From JAOUEA01 sp963821935 (GTDB lineage Bacteria; Actinomycetota; UBA4738; HRBIN12): a stretch of 64,000 nucleotides of DNA. The translations under genes and the position numbers were made by a program. The notes beneath the pieces were generated by a model that was not told the DNA's origin, did not search any database, and saw only the letters and a list, made by a program, of their open reading frames with translations. The first letter of the stretch is position 1, and each line of letters starts with the position of its first letter. The stretch is from contig CAWGFM010000005.1 of NCBI GenBank assembly GCA_963821935.1, positions 1,426,001-1,490,000 of the forward strand. The letters are read 5' to 3'. Of this stretch, positions 8,305 to 18,000 are shown in pieces.

Positions 8305-10947
8305 TCACTCGCGATCGTCGGATCCTCCCCTCAGCAGATCCTGGATCTCGTCCAGGTTCATGGCGAAGCCTTCGGCCCGTGCGCGGTCGGTCGCCTCTTC
8401 ACCGATCGCCTGCTTGGCGGCCTCGATCGGATCGCCGAAGAAGGCCAGGCCGACCTCCGGGATGAGTGCACCGAAGTCCTGCCCGAGCCGCTCGTATGCG
8501 CCGATCAGGCGCACCGCTTCGCGATGCCGTCCGCCGTGGCTGGCCAGGTGGGCGTTGGGATGCATGACGCCGGCGAACGAGATGGGGTGCGACGAGGCGA
8601 TCGCCGCCTCGTTCGCATCGTCGACCCGCCGGCGCGCCGTCTCCAGGTCGCCGGCGGAGATGGCGACACCGGCCAACCCCACCAGGTCCTCCATGATGAA
8701 GATGCTGTCGCCGGCGTCTCGGTGGATCTCGAGTGCGCGTTCCAATGCTTCCGTGGCACCGGCGACATCACCCTCGAAGAGCCGAGCGTAGGCGAAGGCC
8801 GTCCAGATCTGTCCCCGGAGATACAGATCGCCTTCGACCGCCAGAGCCAGGCTCTCGTCGAGCATCGCCCGGCCATCGGCGAACTGCTGCCTCACGACCA
8901 GCGGAACGTAGGCGGCGTCGTAGATCGACCAGGACAATAGCCTCGGCTCTCCGATCTCCCGTGCGATCGCGACCGCTTCCTCGTAGGGCGCCGCTACGTG
9001 TTCGTAGTCCTGCTGCCAGTAAGCGATGCTGCCGAGCGCCCGCAGCGCCCGGCAGCGCAAGGAGTCATGGCCCTGAGCGCCGGGCAGATCGAGGAGTCGC
9101 TGCACCTTCGGGCCGCTCTCGACCAGCTGCCGACGGAAGTGCCAGAAGCGCCAGACCGAGGCCGCGATGCGAAGGGCTGACCGGACGTCATCGTCGCCCT
9201 CCGTGCGGAGGCCCCGGTCCACCGCGGCTCGCATGTTGTCGTTCTCCCGGTCGAGGATCGCCAGCCACCGCATCTGGTGCTCGCGTGTGAGGAACGGCTC
9301 GGCCTCCTCGGCGAGCTCGGCGAAGAATCCGGCGTGGCGGCGCTCCACGGACCGGCGTTCCGTGGCATCGGTGGCCTCGAACCGCGCGGCCGCGTACTCC
9401 TTGATGGTCTCGAGCATCGTGAACCGCAAGGCCCCGTCGGAGCGCTCGGAGCGGCGCACCAGGCTGTCCTCGACGAGGGTGCCGAGCGACTCCAGCACGT
9501 CCAGGTCCCCGCCGCACACCGTCTCTGCCGCTTCCAGAGTCCAACCGCCGGCGAACACAGAGAGCCTCGCGAACAGCCGCTGTTCGTCGGGCTCCAACAA
9601 CTCGTGACTCCACCGGATCGTGTCCTCCAGCGTTCGTTGGCGCTCCGGGGCGTCGCGCGCGCCGCCGGTGAGCATCGGAAGCCGATGCTCGAGTCGGGAG
9701 GCCAGTCCGTCGAGGTCGAGCACGCGCAGGCGGCTCGCGGCGAGCTCCAGCGCGAGCGGCAGCCCGTCCAGGCGCGCGACGATCTGGCCGATCGCATGCG
9801 CACGTTCGGCGGTGATGTCGAAGCCCGGCCGGACCGCCCCCGCGCGGTCGACGAAGAGCCGGACGGACTCGCAGCTGGTCAGGTGGTCCAGGTCCGCTCC
9901 GCGTTCGGGCAACGCGAGCGGCGACACCCGGTACTCGGTCTCGCCGGAAAGCCGGAGCGGGATCCGGCTGGTCGCCAGCACCCTCACGTTCGGCGCCTCG
10001 TCGACGATCGCTCCGAGCACGGGGCTCGCTTGGGTGAGTTGCTCGAGGTTGTCCAGCACCAGGAGTAGCTCGCGCTCGCGCAGATGTTCGTGGATGGTCG
10101 TGGTGAGGTCGCGTCCCGACGTCTCCGCGATCCGAAGCGCGCCGGCGATCTCGATGATCATGACGTCGGGATCGGTGACGGCGCTGAGGTCGACGAAGAT
10201 GACGCCGTCCCGGTAGTGATCGAGCCGGCCAGAAGCAACCTTCAACGCCAGCCGGGTCTTACCCGTGCCGCCGGGACCGGTGAGCGTCAGCACACGAGCG
10301 TCGTCGAGCAGACGGCCGACCTCGAGGATCTCCCGGGCCCGTCCCACGAACGAGGTCCGCAACGGAGGAAGGTTGGTTCGCCGCCCTTCGAGGGAGCGCA
10401 GCGGCGGGAACTCCGCCGGCAACCCGTCCACGATCAGGTCGTGCAGATGTTCCGGGTGTTCGATGTCTTTCATCCGGTGGGAGCCCAGGTCGCGGGTGGC
10501 CACACCCTCCGGCAGCCCGCCGGCCAGCAACGTCCTGGTGACGTCGGACAGGACCACCTGTTCCCCGTGCCCGATCGCGGCGATGCGGGCAGCTCGGTTG
10601 ACGTCGATGCCGACGTAGTCGTCCCCGCCCAGGACCCCTTCGCCGGTGTGCATGCCCATCCTCACGCGGATGCGACGGTCGCCGGGCCATACGAACGACG
10701 CGAGCTGCCGCTGCGCCGTCACGGCACTGCGTACGGCCCCGGTCGCGGTAGGGAAAACGGCGAAGAAGGAGTCCCCCTCGGTGCGGATCGCCGTGCCTCC
10801 GCCGTTCGCGATGGCGCTCCGCATGATCGCCGCGTGCCGGTCTTGGAGCTGGGCGTAGTCCTCGCGTCCCAGCTCCTGCAGGAGGCGCGTCGATCCCTCG
10901 ATGTCGGTGAACAAGAACGTGACCGTGCCCGTCGGCAGCTCGGACAT
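8305..10947 (-). CDS. Cyclase-NTPase-TPR signalling protein, copy B
   Basis: 880 residues. Residues 1-170 are a class III cyclase with FLFTDIEGST (metal D15) and RTEGDSFF (D59). Residues 200-560 form a STAND/NB-ARC-type NTPase: FVGRAREI, Walker A GPGGTGKT near 222-229, Walker B LLLVLDNLEQL, LATSRIPLRL and a winged-helix stretch. From about 590 to the end there are TPR-like helical repeats. Such proteins probably sense a partner through the repeats and NTPase and pass the state to the cyclase. It is a tandem paralogue of the next gene upstream: 18 of the first 20 residues are identical, and the domain order is the same. The start lies seven bases after a TAAGGT box, so the transcript is probably leaderless. 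Confidence 0.88.
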   Translation of the reverse strand: MSELPTGTVTFLFTDIEGSTRLLQELGREDYAQLQDRHAAIMRSAIANGGGTAIRTEGDSFFAVFPTATGAVRSAVTAQRQLASFVWPGDRRIRVRMGMHTGEGVLGGDDYVGIDVNRAARIAAIGHGEQVVLSDVTRTLLAGGLPEGVATRDLGSHRMKDIEHPEHLHDLIVDGLPAEFPPLRSLEGRRTNLPPLRTSFVGRAREILEVGRLLDDARVLTLTGPGGTGKTRLALKVASGRLDHYRDGVIFVDLSAVTDPDVMIIEIAGALRIAETSGRDLTTTIHEHLRERELLLVLDNLEQLTQASPVLGAIVDEAPNVRVLATSRIPLRLSGETEYRVSPLALPERGADLDHLTSCESVRLFVDRAGAVRPGFDITAERAHAIGQIVARLDGLPLALELAASRLRVLDLDGLASRLEHRLPMLTGGARDAPERQRTLEDTIRWSHELLEPDEQRLFARLSVFAGGWTLEAAETVCGGDLDVLESLGTLVEDSLVRRSERSDGALRFTMLETIKEYAAARFEATDATERRSVERRHAGFFAELAEEAEPFLTREHQMRWLAILDRENDNMRAAVDRGLRTEGDDDVRSALRIAASVWRFWHFRRQLVESGPKVQRLLDLPGAQGHDSLRCRALRALGSIAYWQQDYEHVAAPYEEAVAIAREIGEPRLLSWSIYDAAYVPLVVRQQFADGRAMLDESLALAVEGDLYLRGQIWTAFAYARLFEGDVAGATEALERALEIHRDAGDSIFIMEDLVGLAGVAISAGDLETARRRVDDANEAAIASSHPISFAGVMHPNAHLASHGGRHREAVRLIGAYERLGQDFGALIPEVGLAFFGDPIEAAKQAIGEEATDRARAEGFAMNLDEIQDLLRGGSDDRE

Positions 10948-10952
10948 GCCGG

Positions 10953-13589
10953 CTACCTTAGTCCCGAGATCAGCTCGAGGATCTGGTGCAGGCTCATGGC
11001 GTTGCCCTCGGCTCGTGCTCGTTCGGCGTCGTCCATGCCGAGCACGGCCCGAGCTTCCAGCAAGGGATCGCCCGAAGCGATCAACGCGACCTGGGGGATG
11101 TGTGCGTCGAATTCCTCTTCGATCCGTTCATAGGCACCGATGAGCCTCGCAGCCAGGCGATGTCGCCCGTCCTTGTTGGCGAGCCACGCGTTGGGGTGCA
11201 AGACCCCGGCGACCACGATCGCGTTGGCCGATTCGATGGCCAGGTCGGTCGCCTCCGCGATCCGCTTGCGCGCGGTGTCCACGTCGCCGACCCAGCTCGC
11301 CACGCCCGCCATGCCCAGCAGGGTCCTGGGGACGAAGAAGCTGTCACCGGCCTCCCGATGCAGGATCAACGCCCGTTCGAATCCGTCGAGCGCACTCGCG
11401 AAGTCACCTTGCAAAGCCCGCATGTTGGCGATGTCGGCAGAGATGCGGCCCCGCAGGTACGGATCGCCCTCGTCGGCCGCTGCCAGGCTTTCACGGAGGT
11501 CTCTCTCCGCTTCCGCGGGGTCGTCCCGCACGACCAACGATGCGAACGATGCGTCGTACAGCGCCCACGAGAGCGCCCGCCGATCACCGACCTCCCGAGC
11601 GATCTCGACCGCTTCCTCGTACGGTCCGGCGACATGCTCGTAGTCGGTCTGCCAGTAGGCGATGCTGCCGAGTGCCCGCAACGCTCGGGACCGAGCGACG
11701 TTGCGCACCTGTGAGTCAGGAAGGTCCAGCAGCCGTTCCAGCCTGGCTCGGCCCTCGGCCATCTGTCCTCGCAACAGCCAGAAGCGCCAGAGCGCGGCGG
11801 CGGTGCGCAGGCCCGTCTGCACGTCGTCACCATGGTGCGAGCGTTCTGCATGGCTGAGCGCCTCACGGAAGTTGTCGTTGTCGCGATCGAGGAGCGCGAT
11901 CCATGCGAGCTGATCCTCCCCGATCAAGCGTTGTTCGGCCCGCCCGGCCAGGTGCTCGAAGAAGCCGGCATGACGGCGCCGGAGCCCCTCGAGCTCGTCG
12001 GCCTCGGATGCTTCCAGCCGGCGGGTCGCGAACTCGCGGATGGTTTCGAGCAGGGTGAACCGGAGCGCACCGTCCTCCAGCTCGGTGCGACGGACCAGGC
12101 TCTCATCGACCAGGACGCCGAGATCGTCGAGTACGTCGAGGCCGGCGCCGCAGACCGCTTCTGCGGCTTCCAGCGTCCAGCCGCCCGCGAACACCGAGAG
12201 CCGCGCGAACAGCCGCTGCTGGTCGAGATCCAGGAGGTCGTGGCTCCAGGCGATCGTCGCCTCCAGCGTTCGCTGCCGTTCGGGAGCATCGGTCGCACCA
12301 CCGACGAGCAACGGCAGTCGCTGCTCCAACCGCGCTGCCAGCGCATCGGGGCTCAAGACGCGTAGCCTGCTCGCAGCCAGCTCGAGTGCCAGCGGCAGAC
12401 CGTCGAGCCGCGAGACGATCGTCGCGACCGCCTCCGAGTCCTCGTCGGTGAGCTGGAAGCCCGGCCGGACGGCTGCTGCCCGATCCACGAACAACCGCAC
12501 GGACTCCGAGGCGCTCATGCGCGCAGCGTCCGTACGCTGCTCCGGTGTGGGCAGTGCCAGCGGCGCCAGAGGGAACTGTTGTTCTCCCGAGAGCCGTAAC
12601 GGGATGCGACTGGTGGCCAGGACCGTGAGTCCCGGGGCTGCGTCGAGCAGGGTCCCGACGGCCGGGCTCGCTGCGACGAGGTGCTCGAGGTTGTCGAGCA
12701 CCAGCAGCAGCTCACGCTCCGCCAGATGGTCGCGCAGGGTCTCGGCGAGGTCACGTCCGGGCGTCTCCCGCAACCGGTACGCGCGCGCGATCGAGGGCAC
12801 GACGAAGGCCGGCTCGGCGATGGAGCTCAGGTCGACGAAGTGGACGCCATCGGGGTAGCGATCGAGCCGGCCCGACGCGACCTGCAGGGCCAATCGCGTT
12901 TTTCCGGTGCCGCCGGGCCCCGTGATCGTCAGCAGTCGTGTCGTGTCGAGGAGCCCTCCCACCTCGAGGATCTCACGGTCCCGTCCCACGAACGAAGTCC
13001 GGGGCGCGGGGAGGTTCGTCCGCCGTGCCCTCAGCGATCGCAGCACGGGGAAATCCGAGACCAGCCCGTCCACGACGAGGTCGTGCAGGTGGACGGGGTC
13101 CTCGATGTCCTTCAGCCGGTGGGTCCCGAGGTCTCGGACGACCACGCCCTCGGGCAGCGCATGCATCACCAGGGTCCGGGTGGCGTCGGAGATCACGACC
13201 TGGCCCCCATGGCCCGCAGCCGCGATGCGCGCGGCCAGGTTGACGTCGATGCCCAGGTAGTCGTCCCCGCCCAGGCTGCCCTCGCCGGTGTGCACGCCCA
13301 TCCGCACGCGGATGTGCTGATCGTCCTTCCATGGGAAGGCGGCCAACTGCCGCTGTGCTTGCACGGCTGCACGCAGGGCGCCGCTCGGTGTCGGGAACAC
13401 CGCGAAGAAGGAATCCCCCTCGGTGCGGATCACCACCCCGTGCCCGGCCTCGATGGCGGCCCGCACGATCGCAGCGTGCTGGTCCTGCAGGGTCCCGTAG
13501 TCCTGCCGTCCGAGCGCCTGCAGGATCTTGGTCGAGCCTTCGACGTCGGTGAACAGGAACGTGACCGTGCCGGTCGGCAGCTCGGGCAT
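10953..13589 (-). CDS. Cyclase-NTPase-TPR signalling protein, copy A
   Basis: 878 residues with the same plan as its downstream neighbour. The cyclase (1-170) has FLFTDVEGST (D15) and RTEGDSFF (D59). The NTPase (200-560) has FVGRDREI, Walker A GPGGTGKT near 222-229, LLLVLDNLEHL and LATSRIPLRL. Helical TPR-type repeats fill 590-878. The cyclase keeps both metal aspartates, so it is probably active. It ends five bases before the start of copy B, and it begins six bases after a TAAGGT box that includes the stop codon of the GNAT gene upstream. The pair is best explained by tandem duplication that copied the promoter too. Ligand and partner are unknown. Confidence 0.88.
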   Translation of the reverse strand: MPELPTGTVTFLFTDVEGSTKILQALGRQDYGTLQDQHAAIVRAAIEAGHGVVIRTEGDSFFAVFPTPSGALRAAVQAQRQLAAFPWKDDQHIRVRMGVHTGEGSLGGDDYLGIDVNLAARIAAAGHGGQVVISDATRTLVMHALPEGVVVRDLGTHRLKDIEDPVHLHDLVVDGLVSDFPVLRSLRARRTNLPAPRTSFVGRDREILEVGGLLDTTRLLTITGPGGTGKTRLALQVASGRLDRYPDGVHFVDLSSIAEPAFVVPSIARAYRLRETPGRDLAETLRDHLAERELLLVLDNLEHLVAASPAVGTLLDAAPGLTVLATSRIPLRLSGEQQFPLAPLALPTPEQRTDAARMSASESVRLFVDRAAAVRPGFQLTDEDSEAVATIVSRLDGLPLALELAASRLRVLSPDALAARLEQRLPLLVGGATDAPERQRTLEATIAWSHDLLDLDQQRLFARLSVFAGGWTLEAAEAVCGAGLDVLDDLGVLVDESLVRRTELEDGALRFTLLETIREFATRRLEASEADELEGLRRRHAGFFEHLAGRAEQRLIGEDQLAWIALLDRDNDNFREALSHAERSHHGDDVQTGLRTAAALWRFWLLRGQMAEGRARLERLLDLPDSQVRNVARSRALRALGSIAYWQTDYEHVAGPYEEAVEIAREVGDRRALSWALYDASFASLVVRDDPAEAERDLRESLAAADEGDPYLRGRISADIANMRALQGDFASALDGFERALILHREAGDSFFVPRTLLGMAGVASWVGDVDTARKRIAEATDLAIESANAIVVAGVLHPNAWLANKDGRHRLAARLIGAYERIEEEFDAHIPQVALIASGDPLLEARAVLGMDDAERARAEGNAMSLHQILELISGLR
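10955..10960 (-). promoter_or_regulatory. -10 box (TAAGGT) for leaderless start of copy B
   Basis: On the minus strand CTAAGGTAGCCGGCATG places TAAGGT seven bases before the ATG at 10947. The TAG inside this motif is also the stop codon of the upstream copy A gene. The same arrangement precedes copy A. Confidence 0.6.
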
Positions 13590-13595
13590 GCGGCT

Positions 13596-13601
13596 ACCTT
13601 A
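13596..13601 (-). promoter_or_regulatory. -10 box (TAAGGT) for leaderless start of copy A
   Basis: TAAGGT lies six bases (AGCCGC) before the ATG at 13589. Its first three bases are the TAA stop of the GNAT gene. The match to the box before copy B (CTAAGGTAGCCG in both) supports a real promoter. Confidence 0.6.
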
Positions 13602-14159
13602 GCCGTCGCGCAGACGCCCCCGTTCGTGCCAGCGATCGGCGGTGATGGCGTACATGACCACGTCGAAGCGTTCGCCTTCCTCGTCGATCTCGAGCTGTCG
13701 CTGGAACTCCATCCCGAGCCGGCGCATCACGGCGATGCTGCGCTCGTTCGGCGGGTCGGCGACCGAGATCACCCGTTCGGCCCCCAGGGTGTGGAAGGCA
13801 TGATCGAGCCACGCGGTTGCTGCCTCGGTGGCGTAGCCATGACCCCAATGCGGGCGGGCGAGACGCCACGCCACCTCGAGGTCGTCGGGGAAGGACTCGA
13901 GGTGATGCACGCCGCACATGCCCAGGAATGCGTGGTCCTCAGTCCGTTCGACGGCGAGCAACCCGAGGCGCTCCTCGTCCCATCGCTCCTGCGCCCACTC
14001 CGCGATCTCGTCGGAGCTCTCACGGGTGAGCGGGCCGCCCAGGTAGCGGACGACCTCGGGGTCGGCGTTCAGCTCCGCGTACACGGGCAGGTCGTCGAGC
14101 CGGAACGTCCGCAGCGTGAGTCGCGATGTGGTGAGGATCTCCGCGCCGTCCCAGCGCAC
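13599..14159 (-). CDS. GNAT N-acetyltransferase, RimJ/RimL type
   Basis: 186 residues. The opening LTTSRLTLRTFRLDDLPVY, the central EVAWRLARPHWGHGYATEA (acetyl-CoA-binding loop of motif A) and the late NERSIAVMRRLGME are standard for RimJ/RimL-like acetyltransferases, which acetylate amino groups of proteins or small molecules using acetyl-CoA. Start at GTG 14159, four bases after the stop of the secreted-protein gene, so the two are likely translationally coupled. Its stop codon forms part of the promoter of the next gene. Target unknown. Confidence 0.9.
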   Translation of the reverse strand: MRWDGAEILTTSRLTLRTFRLDDLPVYAELNADPEVVRYLGGPLTRESSDEIAEWAQERWDEERLGLLAVERTEDHAFLGMCGVHHLESFPDDLEVAWRLARPHWGHGYATEAATAWLDHAFHTLGAERVISVADPPNERSIAVMRRLGMEFQRQLEIDEEGERFDVVMYAITADRWHERGRLRDG

Positions 14160-14163
14160 CCGC

Positions 14164-14957
14164 TCAGCCGGGGGTGGGATCGCTGCCGAAGTCGAACAGC
14201 ACCCGGTGATTCAGGCCGAGGTCCTCGTCGGACAGCCCCGGTTCCACGGTCCTGAACGAGAGCTCGTGACACCCGGTGAGGCCCGCAGGCGGATGCCAGC
14301 GGAACACGTAGAACCCTCCGAACCATCGACGCAGCTCACCCTCGGCTGGCGTGGGCTCCTGGAACGTGGCCGAGGCGGGTGCCTGGCAGGGGATGGGCGC
14401 GAAGGCCGGACCTTCGGTGAAGACGTCCTGCCCTCCCACCAACGGCAGATGGAACGGGATCCTGACGAGCTCCGGGTTCTCGGGCACCGTCACCGCCGGT
14501 GGTTCCAGCGAGTCCTTGAGCTCGAACTGCGTGAACAGCCAGCATCGATCGACGACGTCCACCGTCGCCCCGTCGATGCCTTCGCCTCCGGAGAACTCGA
14601 TGCGGAGCTCCGAACCAGGCGCGGGCCTGGGGGAGAAGTGCAGTCGGAACGTTCGCGAATGCAGGTAGGTGCGCGACGTCGAACAACTCAGGGACCGGAG
14701 CGAAGGTCAAGTGCCGGCAACTGGGTGAGCGGCACGATCTCGACCTCGGGGTCCGCCGTGATGTCCGTCACTGAGACGGAGATGCGTGCCGGACCCAGGC
14801 TGCTGGCCAGCGAGAACTCCATGGCGTTCGAACAGATGCGGCCTTCGTCGTCGTAGTTCAGGTCGGCGAGCCCTCGCCACCCGGCTGACGCCGTGGTCGC
14901 CACGACGAGCACCACCCCGGCCACCGTGAGTGCACAGATCACCCGTGATGACTTCAT
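14164..14957 (-). CDS. Secreted protein of unknown function (frameshift near 14695)
   Basis: About 264 residues after one missing base is restored. The N-terminus MKSSRVICALTVAGVVLVVATTASAG is a clear Sec signal peptide, preceded by a good ribosome site (GGGAGGGG, about seven bases before ATG 14957). The mature part includes DLNYDDEGRICSNAMEFSL and ARISVSVTDITADPEVEI and, after the break, FRLHFSPRPAPGSELRIEFSGG and WRWHPPAG-like Trp-rich text (FGGFYVFRWHPPAG). The break at about 14691-14697 fits loss of one G from a GGG. I do not recognise the family; it may be an exported beta-rich protein. It is divergent from the 1362-residue cyclase gene and heads the minus-strand run that includes the GNAT gene. 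Confidence 0.6.
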
Positions 14958-14985
14958 CGTCCAGCCCCTCCCTGTCAACCGTCCG

Positions 14986-14991
14986 ATAGTA
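14986..14991 (-). promoter_or_regulatory. -10 box (TACTAT) for the secreted-protein gene
   Basis: TACTAT on the minus strand lies 28 bases before the ATG at 14957, leaving room for a short leader with its GGGAGGGG ribosome site. No clear -35 is seen. Confidence 0.4.
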
Positions 14992-15010
14992 GGCCTCCAT
15001 GGTCAGGGGA

Positions 15011-15016
15011 TACCAT
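15011..15016 (+). promoter_or_regulatory. -10 box (TACCAT) for leaderless start of the large cyclase gene
   Basis: TACCAT is followed by seven bases and the ATG at 15024, the spacing of a leaderless transcript. Confidence 0.5.
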
Positions 15017-15023
15017 CCCCCTC

Positions 15024-18000
15024 ATGGCCCATGGTGGTGAGGGCTTCGGCGTGGCGGGCACGGTCGATCTCTTCGACTACGTGCCGCGTCACGTTGCAGA
15101 GGAACTGATCCGGCATCCCGACGACGATCCGGTCGGCAGGGACACCCGGTGGCGCATGGCGTGCATGTTCATCGATATCTCGGGGTTCTCCCCCATGAGC
15201 GAGGCATTCGCTCGCGTTGGCAGGTCCGGGGGAGAAGAGCTCACGGGGGTCCTGAACGGGTTCTTCCGCACGATGATCGACGTGGCGGACGGCTACGAGG
15301 CCAGCGTGGGCAAGTTCGGTGGGGATGCGCTCACGGTCGTGTTCCCCACCGACGTGGACGGAGAGTCCGAAGGGTGCCGGCGCGCCGTCCAGTGCGCGCT
15401 CGACATGCAGGCCGCCTCGCGCGGTCAACGCGACGTCGACACCAGCGCGGGCACCTTCTCGCTCTCGTGCAAGATCGGACTCGGTTTCGGTGACGTGCTC
15501 TCGACCACGGTGGGCATCCCGGGGGTTCGCCTCGAGTACGTGCTGGCCGGCGATGCCATCGACCGAAGTGCGGCGGGCGAGCATCTGGCCTCCGCCACGC
15601 AGATCGTGGCGCACGAGGACCTGGTGTCGCGATGCCCCGGCATCTCGGCCGGCGAACGGCTCGGCGACGGGTTCCGGAAGGTGGAAGGCCTGGAACCGCC
15701 TGCGCGTCCGCACCGGGCTCGCTCGCTGGGTCACCCGTCGCCCGAACTCGCGCGGCTGCTGAGCGGATATCTCCATCCCGCCATCGCGGCCCGCATCGGT
15801 CGGGGAGACCCACGGTTCGTCGACGAGCACCGCGTCGCAACGATGCTCTTCGTCAGGTTCGAAGGGCTCGACTACGCCACACAACGAGGGGCCGACGAAC
15901 TCCGTGCCTTCTCGTCGGAAGTCGTTCGTGTGGTGGCCGACCTCGACGGGCACCTCCAACAGATCGACATGGGTGACAAGGGCAGCAAGGTCCTCGTTTC
16001 CTTCGGGGCGGCCGTGGCGCACGAGGACGACCAGGAGCGGGCCATCCGCTGTGCGTTGGAGATCCGCGACCTGCGACCGGGCGCACGCATCGGGATGGCG
16101 TCGGGGTTGGCATTCTGCGCCGAGGTCGGCAACGACCGGCGACGTGAGTACGCAACGATCGGTGACACCACCAACGTGGCGGCCCGGCTCATGGAAGCGG
16201 CGGGGGTCGGTCAGATCCTGTGGTCGGGTGTGCCATCGATCGTGAGTGAACGCAGGTTCCATCTGGAGCGTCTGGCGCCCGTCTCGGTCAGAGGGAAGGC
16301 GCAGCTCGTGCCGGTGGTCGAGGTGCGAGGAGACCGAGCTTGGGACGATGAGCCGCTCGGTGAACGCGCCTACGATCTCGCGATGGTCGGGCGCGACGAG
16401 GAGCTCGCACGTGCGGGTCGCGTCGTCGCCGATGCGGAGTCCGGCGCCGGTGGCGTGCTCGCCATCACGGGCGATCCCGGTATCGGCAAGTCACGCCTGA
16501 GCGCCGAGATCGCGCGGATCGCGCGAGGTCACGGGTTCCGTGTGCACACGGCGGCGTGCCTGTCGGACCGACGAGCCACGCCGTATCTGCCCTGGCGCAC
16601 GACGCTCCGCTCGCTCTTCGGGATCGGAGCCGGGACGGCCGCTCAGCGCGTCGAGCAGGTGCGCGACGAGCTCGCGTCGATGGACCCGGCACTGGTGCCA
16701 CGCGCGCCGTTGCTCGCGCCGGTCCTCGGGTTGACGTTCGAGGAGACCGACCTGACGAAGGGCCTCGAGCCGGCCCTGCGCGCCGAGTGGCTCGCGTCCT
16801 TGGTGGTCGAGTGCCTGCGTCATTGGACGGCTCGGGTGCCTCGGCTGATCGTGCTCGAGGACCTCCATTGGATGGACGCTGCTTCGCAGGAACTCTTGGT
16901 GTCGGTGGCTCGTGCCGTGGCTGACATGCGGCTCATCGTGCTCAGCACCACTCGGCTGATCTCCGGCACCGAGCACGCCGCGGCCAGGACCCAGGCGCTG
17001 GCGCACGCCGTGCCCATCGATCTGGGGCCGCTGAGCGCATCCTCGGTCGAAGCGTTGCTCGCGCTCGAGCTGCGGGAGCTCTTCGCGATCGAGACCGAAC
17101 CGCCCGACGAGCTCGTCGCGTTGGTGACGGCGCGCGCTGAGGGGAATCCCTTCTTCTTGGAGGAGTTCCTCCGCTTGCTGCGGGACCAGGGCGTCGACCC
17201 AAGGGATGAAGGAGCGTTCGCGACGCTGGAGCTGCCGGACAGCCTCTATCGGCTGGTGCTCGCGCGTCTCGACACGCTCTCGGTGGAAGACCAGACCACC
17301 TTGAAGGTGGCCAGTGTGATCGGCCGACGGTTCCGGGCGTCGTGGATGGGTGGGGCCTATCCGGAGCTCGGCGACCTCGGTCGGATCCGAGATCGGCTCG
17401 AGCGGCTGGCCGGCGTGCAGCTCGTGGAAGCGCTCGGGACCGAGCACGATCCCGAGTACGTCTTCCGACACTCGATCGTGCGCGAGGCCGCGTACGACAG
17501 CCTCAGCTTCTCGCTGCGCCAGGACCTCCACGGCGCCGTCGGGCGTTACATCGAGGACGCGTTCCCCGGTGAGCTCGAGCGGTTCGTGAACGCACTGGCC
17601 TTCCACTTCGGCGAGAGCCGCGATGTCGATCGGCAGCGGCTGTACTTCCGCAAGGCTGCGGACGCCGCACGAGCCGCGTTCGCCAATGCCGTGGCGTTGG
17701 ACTACCTGGAACGCCTGGTGCCGCTCGTGAGCGGCGCCCAGGCCAGCGAAGCGATGCGGGACCTCGGCGAGCTGCAACAGCTCGTCGGTGCCTGGGCGGA
17801 GGCCGAAGGCTCGTTCCGGCGAGCGATCGAAGACGCCGGGCATGCCGACGCCAGGCTCGAACAGGCCCGGGCCGAGTGCTCGCTCGGCTATCTGTTGGCG
17901 CATAGCGGCTCGCTCGCCGAAGCGCTCGAGCTGCTCGAGGATTCCGAACGCACGTTCCGGCGACAGCACGACGTGCGATGGCGACTCCGCGCCCTGGAGT

